Origin: Cyclobacterium marinum DSM 745
GTDB lineage: Bacteria; Bacteroidota; Bacteroidia; Cytophagales; Cyclobacteriaceae
DNA: 64,000 bases
Direction: 5' to 3'
Assembly (NCBI RefSeq): GCF_000222485.1
Contig: NC_015914.1
Coordinates: 496,001 to 560,000 of the forward strand
Below the pieces are notes generated by a model. That model searched no databases and was not told the origin of the DNA. It saw nothing but the letters and a program-made list of their open reading frames with translations. The translations under genes were made by a program, and so were the position numbers. Position 1 is the first letter of the stretch. Each line of letters starts with the position of its first letter. This document shows, in pieces, positions 47,363 through 57,100 of the stretch.

Positions 47363-48700
47363 TTACATAGATTTTGACATAAGTTTTTTTACTACTTTCT
47401 CAGTTTTATCTAGGGTTTCATTGATATCTTTTTCAGTGTGAGCAAAGGAAATGCTACCTTGTTTGATAGGCAAAGGGAAATTATACACACCTTCATGAAT
47501 GAGTTCATTTCTATAAGCTTTATCCCACTCAAAATCATGGTTCAACAAAATGTCATGGAAATCTACTGGAGCATGGTCCATAAAGTAAACACAATAAGCC
47601 GATTTTATGCGTGAAACAATAAAAGGCTTGTCATACCGATTAAAAATATCCATCAAGCCTTTTTCCAATAACCCCCCCATGTTTTCCAGATGGTCATAAA
47701 CCGCAAATTCCGGTGAAGACAATTTTTTCAAAGTAGCAATAGCAGCAGCATCTGTAAATGGATGGGCATTAAAAGTCCCCGCGATCAATACTCTCTTCCC
47801 CTTCTCAGGGTGGTTAAAATAATCCATGTACTTCTTCTTTCCTCCAATCACACCTATTGGGTAACCATTGGCCACGGCCTTACCAAAAGAACTTAGATCT
47901 GGGGTTATTCCACAAATGCTTTGATACCCCCCTAAAGCATGGCGAAAACCTGTTTTCACTTCATCAAAAATCAAAAGAAAACCTTTCTCATCTGCCATTT
48001 CACGAAGCCCCTTGAGGTAATTCTCATTTGGTTTTACAATTCCAATGTTTTGTAAAATCGGTTCGAGAATTATACAGGCTACCGGGTATTTTCCAACCAC
48101 ATAAGCTATAGATTCCAGATCATTGAAATTGACTACGTGAATTAGGTCTTTATGGCCTTGTGGAATCCCTGCTGACAAAGAATCATAAGGATACTCTCCC
48201 GGTGAAATCCTTGGCCCTACATCATCCAGACTACTCATTACATTTGCCGAGACATCGTTGTGCCAACCATTGTAACCTCCTTGAATAACTATAACATGGT
48301 CTTTTTCAGTAACCGCTCTTGAGATTCGAATGGCATGATAAGTAGCTTCTGAACCGGTACAGGTCACTTGAATGCTCTCAACAGTAGGCACACATGCGCA
48401 AAACAAGGCCGCCAGCTCCCCTTCGTGGGTAGTAGGCCCAGCCCCCATCAACACCTCATGGTTATCCATGGATTTATTTACTGCCCTATTGATATCCGGA
48501 TCATTGTGGCCCAGAAAAGCCGAAGCGAAGCCTGCTTGATAATCGATGTATTCATTCCCATCAATATCCCAAATTCTACTTCCTTTGCCTTTGGTAAAAG
48601 CAATATTTGGATTTGATTTACGATTTAAAGAAACGATACCACCAGGGATCCATTTCTCGTTTTTATTAAGTAATGCTTTTGATTTTGGCCATTTGTTCAT
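47363..48700 (-). CDS. Class III (glutamate-1-semialdehyde aminomutase-like) aminotransferase
   Basis: A 445-residue PLP enzyme. It has WDIDGNEYIDYQAGFASAFLGH, the phosphate-binding CTGSEAT (115-120), FDEVKTGFR with Asp246 contacting the PLP ring nitrogen, and the Schiff-base lysine Lys274 in SSFGKAVANGYPIG. The sequence is closest in style to glutamate-1-semialdehyde 2,1-aminomutase and related transaminases. It is unlikely to be the heme-biosynthesis HemL, since no heme genes surround it; the neighbouring catabolic block suggests transamination of an amino sugar or amino acid derivative (inference). It has a 391-bp gap to the next minus-strand gene, so it is a separate transcript. Confidence 0.85.
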   Translation of the reverse strand: MNKWPKSKALLNKNEKWIPGGIVSLNRKSNPNIAFTKGKGSRIWDIDGNEYIDYQAGFASAFLGHNDPDINRAVNKSMDNHEVLMGAGPTTHEGELAALFCACVPTVESIQVTCTGSEATYHAIRISRAVTEKDHVIVIQGGYNGWHNDVSANVMSSLDDVGPRISPGEYPYDSLSAGIPQGHKDLIHVVNFNDLESIAYVVGKYPVACIILEPILQNIGIVKPNENYLKGLREMADEKGFLLIFDEVKTGFRHALGGYQSICGITPDLSSFGKAVANGYPIGVIGGKKKYMDYFNHPEKGKRVLIAGTFNAHPFTDAAAIATLKKLSSPEFAVYDHLENMGGLLEKGLMDIFNRYDKPFIVSRIKSAYCVYFMDHAPVDFHDILLNHDFEWDKAYRNELIHEGVYNFPLPIKQGSISFAHTEKDINETLDKTEKVVKKLMSKSM

Positions 48701-49144
48701 AAAACGGATTATTTTTTTTATCGCTCAATAAACATCAATTATCTATTAAATACCACATTTTACTCCCATTTCGATAAAATCAATTACCCTAGCAGGGAAA
48801 TACAATTGGATATTATGAAAAACCTTGTTACCTATCTATTGTTGTCAATTGTTTTAAAGCCCACCATTTCATAAGGTCAACCTAATTATTCCTAAAAATA
48901 GAAATCCGGAAAAATAACATACTTTGTGGGTTTCAATAAAAATACATCCCTCATTAAATAGAAACAATGTATTGAAAAAGACAGATAAACATTCAATTCG
49001 CGTTAGTCATTCTCCTATATTTAAGATTGTAAAAGCAATTATTCGGAAAATAAATGAACCTCTTTAGAACTTTTAACCATTAATTTCGATTAACAACCTA
49101 TGGCAAATTCTTTTTCGCCAAAGGAAATAATTAACTTCTGAAAT
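48701..49144. other. Intergenic region between divergent aminotransferase and DUF5686 genes
   Basis: 444 bp. TATATTTA at 49016-49023 is a 7-of-8 match to the -7 box for the DUF5686 gene but lacks a properly spaced TTTG. A 19-codon frame at 48815-48874 looks like a cut-off signal peptide but is not called. Nothing else recognised. Confidence 0.4.
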
Positions 49145-51625
49145 TTGAAAACAAGATTTTTATTTTTATTACTTACCCTAATTTCGTTCATTCCTTCATA
49201 TGGACAATTGGTGGTAAAAGGCAAAATTACCGATGCTGAGACAGGAGATCCTATACCCTTTGCATCCGTATTATTGCAAGGTACCAGTACTGGGATTTCC
49301 ACTGATTTTGAAGGAAATTATTTGTTAGAAAGCAACAATAGGGCCGACAGCTTGGAAGTTACCTATATCGGCTATAATTCAATAACAAAGGCCATTGGTC
49401 CAGGTAATGAGCACACGATCAATTTTCAACTTCGCCCTTCAGACTATGAAATGGAGGCCTTTGTGTTTGAGGCAGGTGAAAACCCTGCTTTTGACATCAT
49501 TAGAAAAGCTGTGGACAAAAGAAAGAGTTTTGACAAAAGAAAACTTGATGCCTACCAAACCAAAAACTACACCAAAATTGAAATTGATATTGACCATGTT
49601 TCTGAGGCTTTTACCAAAAGAAAAGCAGTCAAAAAAGTCACCGCAGTTTTGGATTCTATCAAGCAACTGACCAATGATGAAGGAGAAAAGATCTTACCGG
49701 TCTTTTTTTCTGAAACCCTTTCTTCCTTTTATTTCAGGAATAACCCAGAACTAAAAAAAGAAGTCGTGGAAAAATCGAAGGTTACAGGTGTTGGTATTAC
49801 AGATGGCGCCACGGTTTCTCAAATCACCGGCGCTGCATTTCAGGAGTATAATTTTTACAGGAATTGGATAAGCATTTTAGAAAAAGAATTTGTGTCCCCT
49901 ATTGCTGATGGTTGGCGAGGATTCTATGATTATGATTTGCTAGATTCAACTAAAATAGGAAATGACTCCGTTTATGTTTTACAAGTCTATCCATTAAGAA
50001 CTCAAGATTTGGCTTTTACAGGCACCATTTGGATCAATAAAAACACCTATGCCTTAAAGCAAGTGGACCTAACTATTCCTAAAGAGGCCAATTTGAATTT
50101 TATAGAAAGAATTAAAATTCAGCAAGAGCTAACTCCTACAGACCCCGGGGCGCTAATCCCTTCCAAAACCAGGGTACAAGTAAAAATAGGGCAAATAACT
50201 CCTAAAACCGCCGGTCTATTGGCCAAGTTTTACACATCCGTTGATAGTATTGAAACAGGCAATCCTAAACCTACCTCCTTTTTCAATCAGGCCGTTGTCC
50301 TTCAACCTGACTTTGACCAAGAAGGAGAAGATTTTTGGAATAAAAATCGTCGAGATCCACTGAGTGAAGAAGAACTGGCTGTATTACAGATGGTAGATAC
50401 TTTGAAAAAAATACCCGTCATTCGGTTCTATTCAGAAAGCTTGAAATTTCTGGCAAGTGGTTATTTACCTATAGGCAAATTAGATTTAGGACCTTGGCCA
50501 GGTTTTTTCAATTACAACAATGTTGAGGGGATACGCATTGGTGCAGGATTACGAACAAATTTAAAGTTTAGCGATAAATGGAAAATTGAGGGCTACGCTG
50601 CTTATGGCCTTTTGGACAAACGACTAAAATACTCAGGAGCAATTACCAAGATTGTGGATCGAGAAAGGTGGACAACTGTAAAAATCTCTACTCAGAAGGA
50701 AATTGATCAGGTGGGTCTGGAGATGGAGAGCTTGGAAGGAAACAGTATTTTCTTGGCTGCCAGCCGTTTTGGAACCTTTAGGAAACCTTTTATTTCCACC
50801 AATTACAAACTGGACATAAAGCGAGAATTGTTCAAAGGATTCACCCTTACCGGGGGTATCAAATCAAATCATTTTGATCCTTTGTTTAATTTTTATTATT
50901 TAGATGAAGGAGCTTCAGAACTAAAGTCAACATTCAAAACCACAGAAGGTAAAATAGGCCTTCGTTATGGACGAGATGAAACCTTTATTATTAATGACAA
51001 TGACAGAATATCTCTAGGCCCCGCAAAATGGCCCATTTTCGCCATCAATTACAGCAGAGGCTTTCAATGGCTTAGGGGGGAATATAACTATTCTAGGTTG
51101 AAAGTTTCAATTTCTCAAAAACTGAACATGGGTATGTTGGGGATTTCAAGATATGAGGCATCAGCGGGAAAAGTTTATGGAGATGTACCCTATCCTGTAC
51201 TGGAAAACCACTTGGGCAATGAAACCCTTTTCTATACTTCTGCAGCATTCAACACCATGGACTTTAATGAATTTACATCTGATCAATACTTCAGCTTTCG
51301 ATACAGACACTTTTTTGAAGGTTTTTTATTGAATAAAATCCCATTGGTCAGGAAATTAAAATGGCGGGCAGTCGCAAATGCCAATCTTTTATTTGGATCG
51401 GTAAGTGAAGCAAACCTATCTCGTGTACCTGTAATGGATCCTGATGGCTTTCCTTTACAAACTTTTGGAAGTTTAGACCCTGCCACACCTTTCCTTGAAC
51501 TGGGCTATGGCGTTGAAAACATATTTAAATTTTTCAGGGTAGACTTCTTTCACAGGATGACCTATCTTGATGATCCTTCTGTCAAACCCTTTGCTGTAAA
51601 AGTAAGTGCCCAGATAATCTTTTAA
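49145..51625 (+). CDS. DUF5686 outer-membrane protein with carboxypeptidase-regulatory-like N-domain
   Basis: An 826-residue protein with a signal peptide (KTRFLFLLLTLISFIPSYGQ), a CarboxypepD_reg-like beta-sandwich at about 21-98 (LVVKGKITDAETGDPIPFASVLLQGTSTGISTDFEGNYLL), then the DUF5686 region (AFDIIRKAVDKRKSFD.., FRNNPELKKEVVEKSKVTGVG, EYNFYRNWISILEKEFVSPIADGW) and a C-terminal outer-membrane beta-barrel (RIGAGLRTNLKFSDKWKIEGYAAYG; PVLENHLGNETLFY; FFHRMTYLDDPSVKPFAVKVSAQIIF). A Bacteroidota-specific outer-membrane family of unknown function, sometimes compared to TonB-receptor-like barrels. TTG start at 49145. A repeat-rich gap separates it from the next gene. Confidence 0.87.
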   Translation: MKTRFLFLLLTLISFIPSYGQLVVKGKITDAETGDPIPFASVLLQGTSTGISTDFEGNYLLESNNRADSLEVTYIGYNSITKAIGPGNEHTINFQLRPSDYEMEAFVFEAGENPAFDIIRKAVDKRKSFDKRKLDAYQTKNYTKIEIDIDHVSEAFTKRKAVKKVTAVLDSIKQLTNDEGEKILPVFFSETLSSFYFRNNPELKKEVVEKSKVTGVGITDGATVSQITGAAFQEYNFYRNWISILEKEFVSPIADGWRGFYDYDLLDSTKIGNDSVYVLQVYPLRTQDLAFTGTIWINKNTYALKQVDLTIPKEANLNFIERIKIQQELTPTDPGALIPSKTRVQVKIGQITPKTAGLLAKFYTSVDSIETGNPKPTSFFNQAVVLQPDFDQEGEDFWNKNRRDPLSEEELAVLQMVDTLKKIPVIRFYSESLKFLASGYLPIGKLDLGPWPGFFNYNNVEGIRIGAGLRTNLKFSDKWKIEGYAAYGLLDKRLKYSGAITKIVDRERWTTVKISTQKEIDQVGLEMESLEGNSIFLAASRFGTFRKPFISTNYKLDIKRELFKGFTLTGGIKSNHFDPLFNFYYLDEGASELKSTFKTTEGKIGLRYGRDETFIINDNDRISLGPAKWPIFAINYSRGFQWLRGEYNYSRLKVSISQKLNMGMLGISRYEASAGKVYGDVPYPVLENHLGNETLFYTSAAFNTMDFNEFTSDQYFSFRYRHFFEGFLLNKIPLVRKLKWRAVANANLLFGSVSEANLSRVPVMDPDGFPLQTFGSLDPATPFLELGYGVENIFKFFRVDFFHRMTYLDDPSVKPFAVKVSAQIIF

Positions 51626-51702
51626 ACCTAACAAGGATCCTTCACCTGTATAAGTGGAATAAAACTTGATACAATTCATTGGTGATTATCAACCTATATT
51701 AT

Positions 51703-51828
51703 AACCCGGATTATGTATTAAAATTCGTTAACCTTATTGCATCGCTAGGGTTAATTTGCAAAAGCAATAAAGTAGCTGATTTTGGGATCATTGTAGGTAA
51801 TGGCTTGACTATTGCATGTTTCGAGTTT
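51703..51828. repeat. Second copy of the inverted-repeat intergenic element
   Basis: Starts AACCCGGATTATG exactly as the element at 35862-36041 does and ends ATTGCATGTTTCGAGTTT; shares the internal GCTGATTTTG block. It is shorter (about 126 bp) and its ends pair less well, so it looks like an older or internally deleted copy. It lies between the DUF5686 and aldehyde dehydrogenase genes and ends 15 bp before the latter's ATG. Confidence 0.6.
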
Positions 51829-51843
51829 CAATAAAAAATTGCT

Positions 51844-53220
51844 ATGAAGATGGACATAAAAAAGCTACTCACTCAACAAAGAGCGTTTTTTAACACGGAT
51901 CAAACCAAAAATGTAGAATTCAGACTCCGTCAATTAAAAAGGGTTAAAACCATCTTAAAAGAAAATGAGCATTTGCTTTATGAAGCTATTTATAAAGATT
52001 TCAAGAAATCACAATTTGAAACCTACACTACTGAGTTATCCCTTCTTTATCATGAAATCAATCAGTTCATAAAAAACATTAAGAAGTGGAGTAAGCGAAA
52101 AAAGGTAGCTACAGGTATGGCTAATTTTCCTGCTAAAAGCTATATCATACCCGAACCTTTAGGAGTAACATTGGTTATTGGGGCTTGGAATTACCCGTAC
52201 CAGCTTTCATTATTGCCGGCCATAACTTCAATTGCCGCAGGTAATACTGTAATTCTAAAGCCTAGCGAATTGCCTGTCAACACCTCAAAGGTGATGGCTA
52301 AACTAATCAATGATAATTTTCCTGAAAATTACTTTCATGTTGTTGAAGGAGGAGTAGAAGAGACTAATCTACTTTTGGAAAATCGGTTTGATAAAATATT
52401 TTTTACAGGAAGCATCCCGGTTGGGAAAATTATTTATAAGGCAGCAGCGAAGCACCTCACACCGGTCACTTTAGAACTTGGTGGAAAAAGCCCAACATTT
52501 GTACTGGCAGATGCCGACTTAAAAATAACTGCCAAACGAATTGTTTGGTCCAAATTTATAAATGCAGGACAAACCTGCATCAGTCCTGACTATGTATTGG
52601 TAGACAAGCACATAGAACAACCATTTTTAGAAGCATTAAAAATGGAAATTGAAGCATCGTTTGAGAACAAGCAAGCGATAGGAGAAAATTATTTGCAAAT
52701 AATAAATACTAAAAACCATGAGCGACTCAGCAAATTGATTGAAAGTGGGCAGGTCTATTTTGGAGGTAATATCAATCAAGAAGAGCGGTTTATTAGTCCC
52801 ACTATCCTCCACAACGTATCATTTGCTGATGAGGTAATGAAAGATGAAATTTTTGGTCCAATTTTACCGATAATCTCATTTGACAATTTGGAAAATACCA
52901 TAAAAGAAGTAAAAGCAAGACCAAAACCTCTGTCCTGCTACGTTTATTCCAAAAACAAAAAAGCCATTCAATACTTGCTAAAAACACTATCCTTCGGAGG
53001 TGGTGCTGTTAATGACAGTGTAATGCACCTTACCAATAGCAAGCTCCCCTTTGGAGGTGTTGGATACAGTGGAATAGGCAGCTACCATGGGAAAGCCGGG
53101 TTTGACTCATTTACCCATTATAAAAGCATCCTAGATAAACCTTTTTGGTTTGAACCAAACATTAAATACCCTCCCTATTCAAATTGGAAAAAGGCAATCA
53201 TAAAATGGATGATAGAATAA
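51844..53220 (+). CDS. Aldehyde dehydrogenase, class 3-like
   Basis: A 458-residue NAD(P)-dependent aldehyde dehydrogenase of the short, class 3 type. It has the oxyanion Asn116 in IGAWNYPYQ, Lys139 in ILKPSELP, GSIPVGK for coenzyme binding, general-base Glu211 in LELGGKSP and the nucleophilic Cys245 in NAGQTCISPDY. It oxidises aldehydes, often medium- or long-chain and aromatic, to acids; the true substrate is unknown. No signal peptide, although the C-terminal basic tail ending KWMIE resembles membrane-associated relatives. It converges with yicC across 8 bp. Confidence 0.93.
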   Translation: MKMDIKKLLTQQRAFFNTDQTKNVEFRLRQLKRVKTILKENEHLLYEAIYKDFKKSQFETYTTELSLLYHEINQFIKNIKKWSKRKKVATGMANFPAKSYIIPEPLGVTLVIGAWNYPYQLSLLPAITSIAAGNTVILKPSELPVNTSKVMAKLINDNFPENYFHVVEGGVEETNLLLENRFDKIFFTGSIPVGKIIYKAAAKHLTPVTLELGGKSPTFVLADADLKITAKRIVWSKFINAGQTCISPDYVLVDKHIEQPFLEALKMEIEASFENKQAIGENYLQIINTKNHERLSKLIESGQVYFGGNINQEERFISPTILHNVSFADEVMKDEIFGPILPIISFDNLENTIKEVKARPKPLSCYVYSKNKKAIQYLLKTLSFGGGAVNDSVMHLTNSKLPFGGVGYSGIGSYHGKAGFDSFTHYKSILDKPFWFEPNIKYPPYSNWKKAIIKWMIE

Positions 53221-53228
53221 GCCCTTTG

Positions 53229-54107
53229 TTAAATGATATTTAAGGCTTGTTCTTTAATTTTTTCCAGTTCGTCTTTCATATTGATCACATGATGTTGAAT
53301 GGAGGAATCATTTGCTTTAGAACCTATGGTATTGATTTCTCTTCCCATCTCTTGACTAACAAATCCCATTTTTTTCCCTTCAGACTTTTGAGATTTCAAT
53401 ACTTCAGCAAAAAGATTTAAATGTGCTTCTAACCTTACGATCTCCTCTGTAATGTCCAATTTCTCAAAATAATAAATGAGTTCTTGTTCAAATCTATTTT
53501 TATCAAAATCTTGATCTTTAACCCACTCCGAAAAATTATTTCTAATCTTTTCTATCAGTCGATTTTTCCGAACAGGCACTAAGGCTTTAATACTATGTAA
53601 ATTATCGGTAATGATATTAAGACTATCTTGAAATTTCTCCATCAGAACGGCCCCTTCATTGATTCTAAATTGATCACAATCTTTTAGGGCTTCATTAAGA
53701 ACAGGCAAAATCACTTTCCAACCCTCGTTATAATCAGTCTTTTCCACATTGACAGTACTGACTCCGGGAGATTGAAGGGCAAGCTTAAATACATCATCAG
53801 TTGTCCCATTTACCATCGCAGCCATTTCAGAGTATTTTTGAAAGTACTTTTGAAAAAGCTCTTCCTGTATTACTATTGGAAGATCGTCTTCTTTTTTAGA
53901 GTTGAATTCAATGGATACGTTGACTTTGCCTCTTTCAAGAATTCCAGAAACGGCACTTTTGACTTCCGTTTCTTTTTCTGAAAACTGCTTCGAAGCCCTG
54001 AAATTAAGGTCTAAAAACTTGGAATTAAGGGTTTTAACTTCTACTTGAACCGTATAATTGTCGTCCTCATAAACCGCCAGGCCAAAGCCTGTCATGGATT
54101 TTATCAT
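53229..54107 (-). CDS. yicC: YicC/YloC family endoribonuclease
   Basis: A 292-residue protein matching the YicC/YloC family: N-terminal MIKSMTGFG, the LNSKFLDLNFRASKQFSEKETEVKSAVSG region, and the C-terminal DUF1732 block EGKKMGFVSQEMGREINTIGSKANDSSIQHHVINMKDELEKIKEQALNI. Family members are manganese-dependent endoribonucleases involved in RNA turnover. It starts 17 bp after the large outer-membrane protein gene and is the last gene of that transcript. It often neighbours gmk, which is not seen here. Confidence 0.93.
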   Translation of the reverse strand: MIKSMTGFGLAVYEDDNYTVQVEVKTLNSKFLDLNFRASKQFSEKETEVKSAVSGILERGKVNVSIEFNSKKEDDLPIVIQEELFQKYFQKYSEMAAMVNGTTDDVFKLALQSPGVSTVNVEKTDYNEGWKVILPVLNEALKDCDQFRINEGAVLMEKFQDSLNIITDNLHSIKALVPVRKNRLIEKIRNNFSEWVKDQDFDKNRFEQELIYYFEKLDITEEIVRLEAHLNLFAEVLKSQKSEGKKMGFVSQEMGREINTIGSKANDSSIQHHVINMKDELEKIKEQALNII

Positions 54108-54124
54108 TTCAAAAGATTTTGTAG

Positions 54125-57100
54125 CTAAAAATTATAACCCAAAGTTACATAAAATCTCGTTTTTTCAACCGAATAATTTCGTATTGGCCGAGCCGCATCA
54201 AATTTTACATAATAATTTAAAAGAACTGTTCTTACGCCGGCGCCATAACTTTGGAGCCAAGGGTTATTGAAATTGTTTAAGGTAATTACAAATGGGGAGC
54301 CCTCAGTATTTATTACCTCGGTATTTTGGTCATTGACACGTTCCCAAGGAGCCGAATTTGACCATGAAGAACCTGCATCATAAAACCCTACCAATTGGAA
54401 ATTGCGGATAAAATTTGAAGTAATGTTCCCCCTCGAGAGGTATGAGAATAAAGGAATTCTTAATTCCGAACTGAAGGTAATGACATTATTCCCTCGAATT
54501 TCATCATAATCAAAGCCTCTCAAATCCACAAATTCTGTAAAAAGCAGGTTGGAATTTTCAACACCATCCTCATTTCTTATGGGCGAAACCTCCGGTCTGT
54601 TGGTCGGTGGCTGATAGAACTTATTAAACAGCCAATTTTGCATTCCTCCAACCAAGTAGGATTGAGGGTTTCGGCCAAAATAGCTTCCTGCATATATTCT
54701 GGTGGCCAAGGTAATATTTTTATGAATTTTTTGGTAGTTCCTTACATCAAGGTAAACATTGCTAAAAGATCTATCACTATGATTTAAGCCTTGGTAATGT
54801 AACATACCGATTTTACCCTTAAATCCTTGCTCCATATGCAAGCCTAACTGTCGGGTTTTATCTACCACCACTTCCGCAGTTCCACCTGCATAATTGACGT
54901 CCAATCGATTTTGCGGACCATCACCTCCCCTAATGATTGAGTCAGGGTTTAAATTAAAATATTGAGTCTTGGCAATAAATGGCGATAAACTTACTCTGGC
55001 GCTGGTGGACAAAGGATAAGAAACGCCTACTTCTGTTTTGCTTAGCACATACTTTTGAAAAGTCAAGTCTCCCTCACTTCTCATGATAGATCTACGATCA
55101 AACCTACCACTGATGTCAAGTTTGTATTTCCTGTATTCATATTCAAAATACAAGTCACTTCCCGAACGGAAATCAAGTGCGGTTAGTATGCCTCCTTTGA
55201 TGGCATGGTTGTCCAACAAATCGGTCATTTGCCCACTTAACTTTAATCCAAAGCCCCTCAGCGGATCAATTACAAAAGAGGTATTTAAGCTACTTGTAAT
55301 GAATTGAGGCACATAGTCTCTAGGCCCTTGAACCCTCTTCACCATATTTTGCTGTCTGAAGGCATCTAAAATATTGCTTCTACGATCTGCTAATCCCGAT
55401 GGGTCCTCTACAGGTTTTGACGATTGCTGTCCATAAAGGCTAGGAATGGTGTCAAAAGTATAATTGTCTGTATCCAGCCCCCCTTCCGTTTCAAACCTTA
55501 ATCGATCAACATTTATTGCTGTGGACTTTGGATTGACTTGACTGGGGACACTGTCTGTTGCTGTCGAAATACTATCCGGGAGAATTGCTTCTTCCAGCAC
55601 TTGAGAATCTTCGCCCGACAACAATCCCTCAAGATCCACACCTGCAACACTGGTATCAGCAGGAGTCAACATAACATCCTTATCTTCAGTGCCAGGTATG
55701 GGTTCTTCAGCATCTTCTTCCTCCTGTCTCTGGATCCTTCGGTCTGAAATTCTTTTGTTAACTTCCTTGGCCTGTTCCAATTGAACCCGTGGTGTACTTG
55801 GAGTAAACTGATCCATATTGGGGAAAGTTTCTAAAACAAGTTTGCTACGGCTACCATCCTTAATGGAATAGGCCCATTTGTTATTTTTTACATCATAATC
55901 AAAAGATTCTAAACTATTATTAAAAGCAGAAACTTGACTTGAAACCTTGCTCCCTAAACCCAAGCGCATCAAATTAGTAATACCACTCTGCTCACTTAGA
56001 TAGAGAATGGTTGCATTGTTCAACTTTTCAGGGTAAAGATTAACATGGTTCAAATTTGTCAATCTGGTTTCTGAAATAGAATCCCCTAAACTAAGTTGAA
56101 AAAGGTTGTAATAATCAGGAAAGTTGTGTACATCAATAACTCCTGTAAGTAGACTATCCGCCAAGTCTACTTTATTTGAAGCATAGATTATAGTTGAATC
56201 ATTGAGATAAATAGGCGTTCTATTATCAAAAACATCATTTGTAATTCTTCTACCCTGCCCTTTCATATTCAGGGTATACACATCAGTATTTCCATTGTTG
56301 ATGGCAGAAAGCACCATAGTGCGTCCATCCGGAGAAAAGTCCAGATCTAAAATTTGTGTTATATTTCTTAAGAATATTTTATCTTGGCTACTGCCATCTA
56401 TTGCCCTCATTCTTAAGGTGGTCACCCCTCTCTTAAACGTTCCTATCACCAGGTTAAGGGTGTCTCTCCAAGCAATGGTGGGGGTGCTGTAATCGGCTTC
56501 TTGTTCAAAAGAGGAATAGCCCCCTTTATAAATCACACTTTCCCTACCGGTGGAAACCTCTCTGATTTTAACTTTAAATTTCCCTTCTACATTCTCTACA
56601 TATGCCAAGTTTTTGCCATCCGGACTAAAACTTATACCGGTGATTTCACCAAACCTATTTTTGGGAGTTATGTTAATTACATTTTGCTCATTGATATCCT
56701 TGAAAGTTTCGAAAACGCCAGAATTTATATCTCTGTAAAACTTGGCCCACTCTGTAGAAAAATCCTTAAATTTCCTTCCAAGTGTATTTGCTATGCTTGT
56801 AGCCTCATTTCTATTGATCCTGCTTAGATTCAATATGCTTGAAATATACCTTCTCCCATATTTTTCTACCACATAATTCCAAATGGATTGCCCCACCAAT
56901 CCGGCTTCTTCGTTTTGAAGTTTAAAAAGTTTCGGGTTATCATTTTCCCTTAAATAATGACGTACAAAATCATCCATCTCCCTACTCCAACCATAAGCCA
57001 AATATTTCGCTGCTCCATCGATAAACCAATCCGGAAAGTTGTTGACTAAATTGGATTGAAAGGCATCTGAAATACTTGATCCGTAAAGCATTTCCTCAAT

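Noticed and set aside
48815..48874. 19-codon frame that looks like a signal peptide (MKNLVTYLLLSIVL...)
   Set aside because: Stops at once, no continuation in other frames was recognised; could be a gene remnant but cannot be supported.
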